From Coprinopsis marcescibilis (taxonomy: Eukaryota > Basidiomycota > Agaricomycetes > Agaricales > Psathyrellaceae): DNA of 64,000 nt. The stretch covers positions 186,001-250,000 of the forward strand of contig ML210146.1 of the NCBI GenBank assembly GCA_004369085.1. Direction: 5' to 3'. The notes beneath the pieces were generated by a model. It ran no database searches. It was given only the letters and a program-made list of their open reading frames with translations, and was not told the origin of the DNA. Below are positions 48,038 through 58,588 of this stretch, piece by piece. Each line of letters begins with the position of its first letter. Position 1 is the first letter of the stretch. The translations under genes and the position numbers were made by a program.

Positions 48038-50449
48038 CTAAAGAGCCTTCCCCCTCTCCATATCCGAGTCAGTCGTATAATCTGTCAAATCCGGGTTGCG
48101 CACCCCCAGAACCTTGCCTTTGGTATCTCCTCCAACCGATGTCGATTTCTTTGCACCATCCCCATTGACAACGTTGAGAGCGGCGGGGCTCAACACTCGC
48201 CTCGAGTAGTCCTCCTCGTCGCGCAACTCTTTCGTGGAGTGACGAAGAGTGGGATCTAGAATATGATCCCGGGCGTTCCCTCGACCCCTTCCTCTCGCAC
48301 TAGTCGACGACGCGAGGGCAGTGGATATTGCTGTCCCATCACCGCGCCCAATGCCAGTGCTCATCGTGGAGCTCTGTGTGTCATCATTGGTGAAATAATC
48401 TTGTAACCCGTTGAATTCGTCACCTGCCGTCGACACGGCAATGATTCCAGTGTAAGGCGTAGACAATGACGCATTATCGGTCTCGATAGCGTTTCCATTG
48501 GCATTATTTTGGTCGCCGTTAACCTCAGCGGATGCCGTGCTGTAAACCGAGCTCCGTGCAGTCGCAGTCGGAATAAGGGCAGGGACGGCGAGGGATGTTT
48601 GCAAAGGAGGTTGCTGTGTTACAGGAGCCGACGAGGGACCAGATCTATGATCCAAGATGGAAGCGTATGGTGGCGGAAGTTGGCTCATGACCGAGTTACT
48701 TCGCTGGGGCGCTGCATTTCCATTTTGCTGGGGTGTGCTAGAACTGCCAACTTGATCGTTGAGAGGCGGGTTGGGATCTGGTCGTTGCCCATCCAAGTAT
48801 GCGGCCAACAGCGGTTCATGGCTACCCGCACTATGGTAGCTATTGCTTGGCCGGTGAGTGTGCCCCATCGCGCCAAGCTCGTAGTAGCGTGCCATGCTAG
48901 CGCCGCTAATTCTCCTGTCCCTCTCGTCTCTCGAGGCGATAGTAGGAACGGCCGTAGCGCCGCTGCTTGTCCTGTCACGATAGACTCCCATGTGGAATGC
49001 GCTCGGTGGTGGGACATAGTCAGCGTATGGGTTGAACGCCGGGTCTTCACCGCTTGCTGCAGCATTGAAGGGATCTGGATCTGGCCCCAACCCTTCACCT
49101 AAATTTGCGCTATTGCGAGAGTTGGCGGTAGGGACCAGGACACCAGCGGGCGTCATAGCCAGTGCCGAACTGCTTCTTCTGACGTGGCCAACACTTCCAC
49201 TTCCATTCCTGCCGTGAGGATCGAGGTAGCTGCTGCTACTTCCGCGGCCCTCGTGGTTGCTACTGACGTGGTCGCGATAGGGGCCAAGGTCATCATCATC
49301 ATCATCATCCAATGGAGTTCGGTGGAATCCCGCAGCTGCCAAGGTCGCGGAGACCGCCGTGTCATGGTCGAGTCTTTGAGTTCGGCGACGTCTTCGGATG
49401 GCGAAGAATATCCACAGGCATATCGAGGCAGCTGCTAAACCGACCAGAACAAAGACGCCTGCAACTGCCCCTGTATTTGAGAAGAAGCTTTGTTGAAATG
49501 TTTAGCCCGAGAAGCTAATATATAGAAGGGAGCGTACTTGTTCGCACTTCGCGCGCCGCCACCGCCGCCATTGAGAGTTGGATTCGGGTTGGCAATAACT
49601 TCGGTGATCGTGACAAGGACACCGTTGCTCGTTGACGTTGAAAGCGAGGTGATTAAAGACGGAGCGCTGGTTGTCGTTTCTCCTCGCTCGTCGGTGGTGG
49701 TGATGTACACCACTGAGGTTAACGTTGATCTGTAAAATGGAGTTAGCTTTGTGAAATCAGAGAGCTTGAGAAGCCGTTGCAATGTTGCCAGGTCGCAATG
49801 AGGAGAAAGCACACATCGAACTCGATGACGAAATAAAAACAGTAAAAAAAGTCCGAGATGAGCAAGAAAATGACGACTGACGTAGGGGTGAACGGTGGGG
49901 GTGTGGGTGAATCCGTCGACTCTGGCGGGTCTGGGGTGGTGGAAGAACTTGAGCTCGAACTCGAAGAAAATGAAGACGAGTCTGATGAGGAAGAGGAACT
50001 CGACGAGGATGAAGAGGAGCTCGAAGAAGATGAGGAAGAGCTTGAAGAAGAGCTTGAGGACGAAGAAGACTCGGAACTGCTTGAACTAGAACTTGGGGGC
50101 GGTTCGTCGGACGACGAGGGCGGTGGGGAAGGGTCGGGCGTCGACATCTCGGAGGACGTCGAAGAGGGTGAAGGCGACGAGGGCGGGTCTGAAATGGAGG
50201 ATGGAGGCTGTGAGGAAGCCAGTGTTGAAGACAGTGTTGGTGGTGGAGTGCTGCTGATAAGAAATGATACGTGAGAAATGGCAAAGAACAAGCCATGAAT
50301 GTCACTTGCCTTGACGGGGATGGCGTCACGGACGACATTGACGATGATGGCGTCGCTGTGTCGTCCGTCGACGGCGAGGGCAACGACGACGACGAGGACT
50401 GCTCTGGCAACGACGAGGACGGCGACGGCGAAGGGAGGGAAGTGGACAT
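48038..50449 (-). CDS. Ser-rich single-span membrane protein with poly-Ser and poly-Asp runs
   Basis: Exons (minus) 50449-50310, 50253-49882, 49729-49538 and 49487-48038 total 2154 bases (717 residues) in perfect phase. The first 170 residues are Ser/Pro, with a nearly pure Ser run of about 30. A beta-like region (STLTSVVYITTTDERGETTT and VLVTITEVIANPNPTL) and a Gly run lead to one helix (NTGAVAGVFVLVGLAAASIC and LWIFFA), then five Arg. The cytoplasmic part begins TQRLDHDTAVSATLAAAGFH, contains seven Asp in a row, and stays low-complexity. The first intron has a GC donor (AAG then GCAAGT). No signal peptide. Same architecture and membrane-proximal motif as the convergent neighbour, so probably an old duplicate. 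Function unknown. Confidence 0.82.
49291..49309 (+). repeat. CAT triplet run coding poly-Asp on the minus strand
   Basis: Six CAT triplets plus one base; on the minus strand they are part of a run of seven Asp codons at the start of the cytoplasmic tail. A likely length-variable microsatellite. Confidence 0.85.
49950..50100 (+). repeat. purine-rich tract coding a poly-Ser run on the minus strand
   Basis: GAAGAGGAGCTCGAAG-like repeats, almost pure purine on the plus strand. In the true minus-strand frame they give about 30 consecutive Ser; in the other plus-strand frame a Glu/Asp-rich run. Low-complexity coding repeat. Confidence 0.8.
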
Positions 50450-50656
50450 AAAGAAGAGGAAAAACGCAGTAGATTAGTGTTATCATAAGCAATTTTAATC
50501 AGCCTCCATTTTATCTTTTTTTTTGGCTCCAACTGCCTCAATGCAACGTGGTCCACTACATTTATATTTTCCAATCCAATTAGATAGGCGCCCATATAAT
50601 CTTCAGGTCCATCATTCTCGTCCGCAGCACATTGCAGGGCTTTGTTCACGACAGTC
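50450..50656. promoter_or_regulatory. divergent promoter between the Ser-rich gene and the first tandem paralogue
   Basis: About 207 bases between divergent starts. Contains an A/T-rich run (TTTATCTTTTTTTTTGG near 50510-50525). Holds both promoters. Confidence 0.4.
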
Positions 50657-52063
50657 ATGATATCCCTTCCCAAGGACGTCGAGAGCCAGCTCCAGCCGCA
50701 CCCAGACGAGACACACGCTCTCCTCGAAGCAGGCTCAAGCAACGTCGGCCAGCTGCTATCGGACGCACCGCCCACCTTCTCGACGTACGAGGCGACATAT
50801 TTTGAGGTCGGCAACGGCGACATTTGCTCGCACGACCCCCATCTCAATTCGGACGGCGAAGCTCTCTACCGCTTCCTCCTCGAGCAAAGCAATCGTCGAC
50901 CTTTCACCAGGGCCAACCTTCGTGGCACTCACACCGAGACCCGTACTCGCTGGGTCAGTCACACCGACAGCAACGGCAGAACCCGCCAGAAATCGGAAAC
51001 CTACACCGAAACAGTGACCGACTTTGACTTTTGCGTCGACATATTTCCCCCTTCCGAGTTGGAACATGTTCAATGGAGTGTCCCAGACACTGAACCGACA
51101 TACAGAGGCAAGATGGTGCGGGAACTGGAGGACACTCCCTCTCCGAGCTTGGCGGGCATCCGGCGGGAGAAACGCAAAGCAACGCGGAAGGAAAATAGGC
51201 TGAGCCGTAAATGGAACGCAGAGCGCTATGCTACAGGTCTTGCGCCCTGGACCCCGCGAGAGGCTTTGCATAGCTATGTCCATACCACCGACGACACAGC
51301 TGCACCGGGATACCAACTCCTTCGCCAGCAGGTCCTTGCTAGAGTCGAAGTTACCCCCCTGCAAAGCTCCAAGACACTCAGACGATGGGCTGACGAATAC
51401 TGTGCAAGTCCAAAGTGCCTCAAAGAATTCGAGTACGATCTCAAAATTACCTCTTGGGAGATGTCCAGGGTCGAACACGCTCTTCGCGCAATGGTGATGG
51501 CAGCCCCGTACGACGGCGACATAAACATCACTTTCACCAAGCATCGCTCCAAAATCTACATCCGTCCCAACAACACCCTCTCCGAACTTCTCTCTAATGG
51601 ATGGATCAAATTCCTCGCGATCATATTGTTCATCTATCCATTCATCTGGCTCTTCAAGCGTTTCCACTCGCGTGGCGGAGGCAAATGGAAGGTCTGCGGG
51701 GCGGCGTACCCCATGAAGAAATGGGTCCCGGTAGATGGAACCGAGTCATTGCCCATTGACGAGGAAGGATCACCTTCTGGATCTGACCTTCCCCCATACT
51801 CTCCATTCGCCGACGACACTCCTGCCCCGCCCCCTCAAACCACCAAACCGCATCCTTACCCCGGTGCAGGCACTCCCTCAGAGCCCATTGTCAATTCCCT
51901 ATCAGCTTCTGACGCGAATGAGAAGAAGCTCCTTGGTATACCCGAGATGCAGTGGCTCAGGACGTGGAACGCGCCCATCACACGGGCGGTGGTGACGAAG
52001 CACCGTTCAAGCACACCGCTCTTACACCCCGATTCGGCATTCGTCGACGCATTCTTCAACTAG
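50657..52063 (+). CDS. tandem paralogue A: intronless, single-span membrane protein, unnamed family
   Basis: One uninterrupted frame of 468 residues from ATG 50657. I do not recognise a function. It shares with the next two genes the block SHDPHLNSDGEALYRFLLEQ, an EPTYRG motif, SSKTLRRWADEYC, RPNNTLSELLS and a terminal YPMKKWVPVDG block. Unique here is one strong helix (WIKFLAIILFIYPFIWLFKR, residues about 315-335) between the RPNNT and WKVCGAAYP blocks, and a Pro-rich acidic tail. No signal peptide, so either a type II-like or tail-proximal anchored protein. The lack of introns is unusual in this window, where other genes of this length have several. Divergent from the Ser-rich gene. Confidence 0.85.
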   Translation: MISLPKDVESQLQPHPDETHALLEAGSSNVGQLLSDAPPTFSTYEATYFEVGNGDICSHDPHLNSDGEALYRFLLEQSNRRPFTRANLRGTHTETRTRWVSHTDSNGRTRQKSETYTETVTDFDFCVDIFPPSELEHVQWSVPDTEPTYRGKMVRELEDTPSPSLAGIRREKRKATRKENRLSRKWNAERYATGLAPWTPREALHSYVHTTDDTAAPGYQLLRQQVLARVEVTPLQSSKTLRRWADEYCASPKCLKEFEYDLKITSWEMSRVEHALRAMVMAAPYDGDINITFTKHRSKIYIRPNNTLSELLSNGWIKFLAIILFIYPFIWLFKRFHSRGGGKWKVCGAAYPMKKWVPVDGTESLPIDEEGSPSGSDLPPYSPFADDTPAPPPQTTKPHPYPGAGTPSEPIVNSLSASDANEKKLLGIPEMQWLRTWNAPITRAVVTKHRSSTPLLHPDSAFVDAFFN

Positions 52064-52684
52064 TCCTTCCCCAAGGGTGATGTTTTTCGTTCAAGCTATT
52101 CAGTTTCTACGGACTGTGTTTTCGTACGTTTTGGTTTAATAATCCCCTCAACCAGTGTAAAATATGACTTTGATACGTCTTAGGGAGCGTCGTGCTAGTA
52201 GATCTAATTTAATATGGAGCCGTATGCCGAAAAGAACAGTCCTCATAATTAGGGGCTTTGATAGGAGTGATTCCGCATCACTTTTACAATTTTCTCCTTG
52301 TATCGTTCTTCACACCTCCGCAATGGTGTTACATTCGCCGAGTACACAACTGCGACGCTTGCTCAGCTCGTACCCAAGGAGCGCATGGTCGCATCATCTT
52401 GGAAGATGCAGAGAACGAGACTTGTGCTTCAACAAAGATGGTCGCTCGATCCCAGACCTCAGGCCTCAGCACCCAGCAAAAAGAGGGTGATTTGACCATG
52501 TGCATGGACAAGTCAATCGACAACAACGTGGCAACTACCTGATATTCGGTCTTTTGTGACTGCATTCTTGGCCGCTACAAACCCCACACCCCTGCTTTCT
52601 TGGTTGCTTCATCCCTTGAACGTCCAACAACCAGCTTTCCAAGATCCTAACCCCCTCTGATCTGGTTCCCTATTTTACCGCACC
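52064..52684. other. intergenic between tandem paralogues A and B
   Basis: About 620 bases. Several overlapping frames of 65-108 codons in different phases (52164-52490, 52258-52542, minus 52329-52565) with no motif. Contains the promoter of paralogue B. Confidence 0.5.
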
Positions 52685-53909
52685 ATGAAGTCTGACAAGG
52701 TCGCTGTCGTTGACCGCAAACAAGACCCTGACGCGCCACCAGCATTCAGCGAATACAAGGCGGAAACCAAGAAGGAGGGATCCGACAGAGACGATATCTA
52801 TTCTCATGACCCTCATATCAACTCTGACGGCGAAGCGCTCTACCGTTTCCTCCTTGACCAACAGACCCAGCACCCTCCTGTGCTGCGAATCCTAATAAAG
52901 GGCTCGAGATATGAAACCACCACTGGGTAAGCTCGGTGTTTCCTTTTTTCGTTTATTGCGTCGATACTCACCCTCCTGCTCAGTACATCCTACCAAAACT
53001 CTACCGAATTCATCTTCCACGTCGACGTGCCTCTGTCGGCCGAACTGGCCAACGAACGCGTCCATTACTCACTGGCAGACTCGGAGCCCGCGTACAGAGG
53101 CGATAGCGCGAAAGAAATCGAGGTCAAAGGCGAAAAAAAACCCATTGGGTTTAACGATTTTCGGAATTACAACAGCCAAAGAGATGCGCGGGCGAAGAAG
53201 GGTGTTGCGCCTTGGTGTGTGGATGTCGATGAGAAGGACCTCCCGGTCCTTCAACAAGGCAAAGAGTCGGAATATGTCGAGAAATTGCAGGCACTTCACG
53301 CCAGGCCATGGAAGAGCTCCAGATCATTGAGGGAATGGGCAGACGATTATTGCTCCAAAACGTCTTCCCGAAGAGAATTTGCTTTCCAGCAGGTATGTTT
53401 GCCTTACATGCGATACGCCGCAATCTTGACTCGTCTCTTTTACGACATACAGGACTTCTATGGATGGGACCTTGAGAAATTGGAGAATATCATGTGCACC
53501 GCTATAAAGGAGAAGTTTGGGTATACCGGCGATGTCACCTTGGAGTTCTGGACCGTGCATTCGAAAATCTTCGCCCGTCCGCCCGGTACCGTGTCCAAGG
53601 TCCTGTCAAAGATCTGGTAAGCATGGCATCTCTGATTATATCTTCGACCCCGCTCATGGTATGCCAAGGCACGGCGGACTGAGTGTCTGGAAAATCGCTG
53701 GTGTAGCCTACCCGCTCACCAAATGGGTTCCAGTCGAAAAATCTAGTTCAGACTCGACGCCTTCATCACAGTTCGTCAAGACCTCGACAGGGTTCCAGAA
53801 GCGAATCGGAATGACTGAAGAAGGGTGGTTCAAGAAATGGGAATCTACAATTGCCGAGGCTGTCAACAAGAAACTTGATACTTGCGAGTTCATTTCTTGT
53901 CCTATCTAG
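52685..53909 (+). CDS. tandem paralogue B: soluble member, unnamed family
   Basis: Four exons: 52685 to about 52926, about 52984 to 53391, about 53453 to 53618, and about 53671 to 53909. Order of blocks: PPAFSEYKAETKKEG, then YSHDPHINSDGEALYRFLLD, TGTSYQNSTEFIFHVDVPLS, SLADSEPAYRG, SSRSLREWADDYC, FYGWDLEKLENIM, FARPPGTVSKVLSKIW, then directly VWKIAGVAYPLTKWVPVE and a C-terminal TEEGWFKKWES. The helix found in paralogue A between the last two conserved blocks is missing; an intron sits exactly there. No signal peptide or other membrane span is seen, so a cytosolic protein is inferred. About 350 residues. Function unknown. Confidence 0.85.
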
Positions 53910-54525
53910 ATATTTCAGGATTTTCAGATTAAGGCAAATCCAAGCCCGCCACATGTATATCGAATCGACAAATTTCCATAAATCTCCCTTCAGCATTAAC
54001 TCCTCAGTAACGTTATGCCCCTTGCATCATAGGTAATACTTGGGAGGGCTAGACGTCTTGGCCCCTCATCTGGGACAATCGGTAAACCAGCTGAGTATCG
54101 CTCATATCCCCGCTCTGTTCGTTCGGGAGGCTTGGACTAAATCGTACGTGTTTGTGTTAGTCAATTCTGACCGAGGAAATCAGCCTTCTTGCAATCTACC
54201 TGGGATGCTGATCCCGCCAATCCCCCAAGTTCACCGGACGGGCGCTAACTACACCAGTGTCCACATGAAGATTCGTCTGTCATCACGTCCTGTCGCAATG
54301 CTGAGAACTTGTTCTCAAGATGAAATCAACGTCTTTGTCTTGGCCATACACAAGTCACACACAACGGCTCGCTCATATAAGTACGAGACTTGCCTGTGCT
54401 TGTGCTCCTTTCACTGCCCACCACTGACCTGGATCATCCAACTCCGAGCCTGCAAACCATTCTCGACATACAAACACCTCCCATTATCGAACGTGCACCT
54501 ATCTACCTTCAAAAAGTGACGGCAA
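53910..54525. other. intergenic between tandem paralogues B and C
   Basis: About 615 bases. One plus-strand frame (54040-54519, 159 codons) is open but has no family motif and ends just before the next start, so I treat it as chance. Holds the promoter of paralogue C. Confidence 0.5.
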
Positions 54526-55744
54526 ATGAAATCAGAAAAGGGACCTACCTCTGACTGGAAAGGAGGGGAACCTGAGGGACCGCCGGCGTTCAGCTCGTAC
54601 ATCGCAGACACCAAGAAAGAGGGCACCTCATGGGGCAGGGACACCATCTACTCTCATGACGCCCATGTCAACTCGAGCGGCGAGGCACTGTACCGCTTCC
54701 TCCTAGATCAGAAATCTCAGAACCTTCCCGTGCTCCGCCTGTTCCTCAAGGGTGAGGGCATCGAAGACCAGTCTGAGTAAGTGCATTCACAAATCTGATA
54801 ACCTTGGTAATCACGCTTACCCCTGTGGTTACTACATAGCACATACAAAGACCGAACGAACTTCAACTTTTGGGTAGACGTTCCGCTTCCGGACGACCTG
54901 ATCAAGGAGGGTGTATATTACTCGTTCGACGACCTTGAGCCTGCATATCGAGGTGGAACGACCAAGCAAATCCAATCTGGAAGCTTCACGGAAGATTCCA
55001 ACTCCAAGGCACTTGCTGAATACGCCAAGCAGCGGGACCAGAGGAGGAAGCGAGGTATCCCACCTTGGTCCTACAACTCCAACGAGCAGGATCTGCTGGT
55101 TTTAGATTGCGGAAGTCAGGTTGAGATCGCCGAACGCCTTCACGCTCTCCATGCCAACCCTTGGAAGAGCTCCAAGAACTTGAAGGAGTGGGCAGACGAA
55201 TACTGCGCCAAGTCCACATCACGCAAGGAGTTTGCTTTCCAACAGGTGCGTCTGATTGACTGTTGATCTTTCTACTAAGAGAGTGATCAAGACATTCTAG
55301 GAAGTATATGGTTGGAACTTTGCGAAACTGGAGGAACTCCTTCGTTCACTAATCAAGCGGCTGGGTTATGGCGGGATTATCGAAGTCAGGTACTGGACTG
55401 TGAATTCCCGAGTCTTCGTGCGGCCGCCAGGGACGATTTCCAAAGTAATTTCAAAGATCTGGTAAGAGAAGCCACGCTTGAGGGCCGTTCGCAATGGTAC
55501 TGACATAACGCGCGGGAACAGGTCTCCGGGATCCAGTGTCTGGAAAGTCGCTGGAGTCGCCTATCCACTAACCAAATGGGTTCCCGTGGACGGCTCTGAA
55601 CCTGCTCCAACGGAGTCATCTAAAGTAATCAAGACATCTGCAGGGTTCATGAAGCAAATTGGCTTGACAGAGGAAGAGTGGTTCAGGAAGTGGGAGCCTA
55701 TGCTTACCAGTGCAATCACCAAGAAGTTTGCATGTCCACTGTGA
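54526..55744 (+). CDS. tandem paralogue C: soluble member, unnamed family
   Basis: Four exons with introns near 54778-54839, 55245-55300 and 55463-55521, at positions equivalent to those of paralogue B. Blocks: PPAFSSYIADTKKEG, then IYSHDAHVNSSGEALYRFLL, TYKDRTNFNFWVDVPLP, DDLEPAYRG, SSKNLKEWADEYC, VYGWNFAKLEELL, VRPPGTISKVISKIW, VWKVAGVAYPLTKWVPVDG and TEEEWFRKWEPM. Very similar to B over its whole length, so a recent tandem duplicate is likely. It too lacks the membrane helix of paralogue A. About 345 residues. Function unknown. Confidence 0.85.
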
Positions 55745-56061
55745 TATATAACCTCAATCTGGAAATGCCTCATTGGCCGCAAACTCTGAGTGCTCAGTCC
55801 TCAAATATACAGTCACGGTTATAATAACTGGTTAACCCATCAATAACCATCAGCACGCATAGCAAGTGCCGTGAATTATATCCGTATAGATTTCGTACAT
55901 TATGGTGTGAATTACGAGGAAAGCCTGGAAAGCTGGAGGGATAGTACATAGCTGCCTCAACAAAACCGTCGGAAAGGAAGGATGGTGAAAGCGAATATGA
56001 AAGGGCATTACTAGTATTGCAAGATGCCGAGAAAATGACCACGCAATAACCCAAATCTAAA
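55745..56061. other. intergenic between convergent genes
   Basis: About 317 bases with the 3' regions of paralogue C and the galactosyltransferase-like gene. No supported frame. Confidence 0.5.
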
Positions 56062-58372
56062 TCAACTCATTTCGAGTTTGTACCTCTCCATCTCAGATTC
56101 CTCCTTGTCTCCCAAAAGAGCGCGAGCAGCTTCCAAGAACCACATATTTTTCTTAATGAAATGGACAACAATCGTCCCTCCGACACGGTTATTTTCATAC
56201 CGCGCCCGTCTTCCTTCTCGATGGAGCAAAGCGCTTTCCGGTGTTGTTGTTCCACCTAGCGATAACACGTTGAATAGACCAACAAACGAAGAAGGAAAGA
56301 GTATATACCTTCATGCAACAATGATAGCTCGCTTCCCTCCACCAAGGCTTCGATGCTCTGTTTCACTGTCAAGTTTGGCAGCGGTGGCGCGTACCTCACA
56401 CCGAACGTCGACACACTCGAGTGTGCCCAAGCGTAAGGGGACGAAAGATACCGCCTTCGATACAATTTTGGATCTTGGCGATTCTGAGCCGTCAGAGGCA
56501 CCGCGGCGTGTACTTCAAGTTCAAGTTCGCCATCGTCCCGTTTCCGAGTCTCAGTGTTTTCCGTGAAATATGACATCATTGATCTCTTGATCCGGCTCAC
56601 TTCTGACGGAAACAAGAATCCATGCGCGTAACTATGCAAGTCCAAAGTCAGCCCTTTCTCCAAAATGAACGCATTCAACCTCAAAGAAGAATGCTTACAC
56701 CGTTCCAGAGCGTGGATGGTCGTATATCCAACACCGCTGGCTTGTCCAACGAACCTTGTCCGCTCTGGGATGCGATCGCATCCATTTTGCCGTCTGCTTG
56801 TCCTCTGCGCCTTTTGTCATCGTTCTGACCCCAGGATCTTTGGCCACCCAATCCACCAATCCCCAGCTCAAAGCACACAACTCTCCAGCCATGAACTGGT
56901 GTAACCGATTGGTGATGAGATAGCCCCAGTAAACGAGTGGATCCTGGTCTGTCGACGATTCTGGGGCCTGGATTAGCGGGGTAAGCGATGTTGATCTCAC
57001 TGGTGAAGTCGCGGAGAATGCACTCTCAGCTGCACGTTTGGTCGTCTCCTGCAGTGCTTCTTGGCTTTGATGCAACTCTATGCGCAACCGGGTTTCCAAT
57101 TCGGCGAGCATCACGAATGAATCATCGTCGACTTTGACGACATAATCTGGTCGGGTCCAAGAGTTCGTTTGGTTAGAATGAACGTTCTCCCAGGCTGCTA
57201 TCGGATCGTGCGGTGCGAGTGGTGGAGGAGAGACGGTATAGTTGGAATAGGAGAAATGTGGGGGCGGTACCTCTGAAGCCGCATACACTGGCGGCACCCA
57301 GGCATTCAGCGACGCCCAGGAAAAGAATGAATGCGTTTTGCCGCTGTTCATGTTTTCCGAGATGGGAAGGATAACGATGTCATTATACGCTGTGCAAGGT
57401 TCGATTAGCGTCCAGCTAATCACAGTCATTGATGAATCACGACGCACTTTCCATCTCGAGCTTCACTCTGCGTTCCCAGTCTTTCCGAGGCTGGCCAAGG
57501 ATAAAGCGGACAATCGTTCTCGAAGTTCCCCGGCCACCATCACCTTCCGCTGCACCATTTCGACTCCTGGAATGGCTGGCCCACGTTGTCCTGATCAGCA
57601 TGCGGCGCTCAAAGGAAGAATCCACGGTAAAGACTCCAAGGAATAACCCGGCGGGTGGGAGTGAATCAAGGTTTGCTGGAGGAAAGCTCGAGGAGGATCG
57701 CTCGACAAGAATGCCTTGCAATGGGTGTGCAGTGTCGGAAAGAGGAACCAGCGATGTATCAGTGCAGTATGCACGCCATGGGAGTGGCTCTTTGTCCGGA
57801 TTCAAGATATACATTAGGAGCAATGTAATGGCAATGGCTATAATCGTAAACAGCATCAGGGCCAGAATCTGCGAAAATATTCCAGTCACTGCACAGGTTA
57901 AGCATTGCAAGGAATCACGCACGATTGTCATGGGTTGTGCGGGGAACAATGGGTGTCGAACTAGTTTCTTTAAACACTTGATCAACGTCCGTACGAATGT
58001 TCCGTCTCGCCGCCGTCTGCGCCTGGATGTCGACCACCAATTCGATGACCTCTTGCTCATACGCCGAAGGGCTCCTGGGATAAGGGGCGACATTGACTCC
58101 GAGTCTGAATCGGACGGACATGACGACGAATATTGTAGGCCAGTGAAATGCGGTGGAACTGGCGGGGAAGTTGGACGTGACGGTGCTGGTGTTGAGGCGG
58201 TGGTCGAGGGCCATGAGTTTCGACTAGAGGAATGGCCCTCAACTTGTAGGTGCTGGGGTTGCATTGTCCCTGTTTCAGACGTCGGTGCAACGTACAGTGC
58301 TTCAGATTGACAATTTTGGTGAAGAGCGTCTTCAGGTAACGGGGCGCCGTCTCTACTGCGTCTGCGCTCCAT
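56062..58372 (-). CDS. galactosyltransferase-like protein (GT31), type II Golgi membrane
   Basis: Start ATG at 58372, stop at 56062-56064. The N-terminal cytosolic part is Ser/Arg-rich (MERRRSRDG, then SSNWWSTSRRRRRRDG), followed by a hydrophobic signal-anchor (ILALMLFTIIAIAITLLLMY), as in Golgi glycosyltransferases. The catalytic part has ERRMLIRTTWASH, then NDIVILPISENMNSGKTHSF, and the DxD-type metal site VVKVDDDSFVML. Later blocks are YWGYLITNRLHQFMAGELCA and YAHGFLFPSE, also expected of the family. A 54-base intron ahead of the membrane helix has no stop and is a multiple of three, so it could be retained. Introns near 57436-57378 and 56690-56626 are in phase. The donor sugar and acceptor are not decidable. 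Confidence 0.85.
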
Positions 58373-58588
58373 CTTCAATACAACCTCTGAATGATCGACA
58401 ATAGTTATCGAACAGCTCTCGCATACGATCTGTCTGAACCAAGTATTGAGTCGGTCGTGAAAGTATGCAAAGGTCAGCACTCAGCGAGAACGCAGGGCGA
58501 TAACGATCAAGTATTTCAAATTTGTCCGAGGTTACATAAATTTGTATTTGCATCTTCCGGCAACAACCATCCATCCAACCCCTGCAAG

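Noticed and set aside
49858..50274. Acidic 138-codon plus-strand frame rich in Glu/Asp
   Set aside because: It is the antisense shadow of the poly-Ser exon of the minus-strand gene, whose four exons close exactly in phase.
54040..54519. 159-codon frame just upstream of paralogue C
   Set aside because: No similarity to the family blocks; lies in the promoter stretch.
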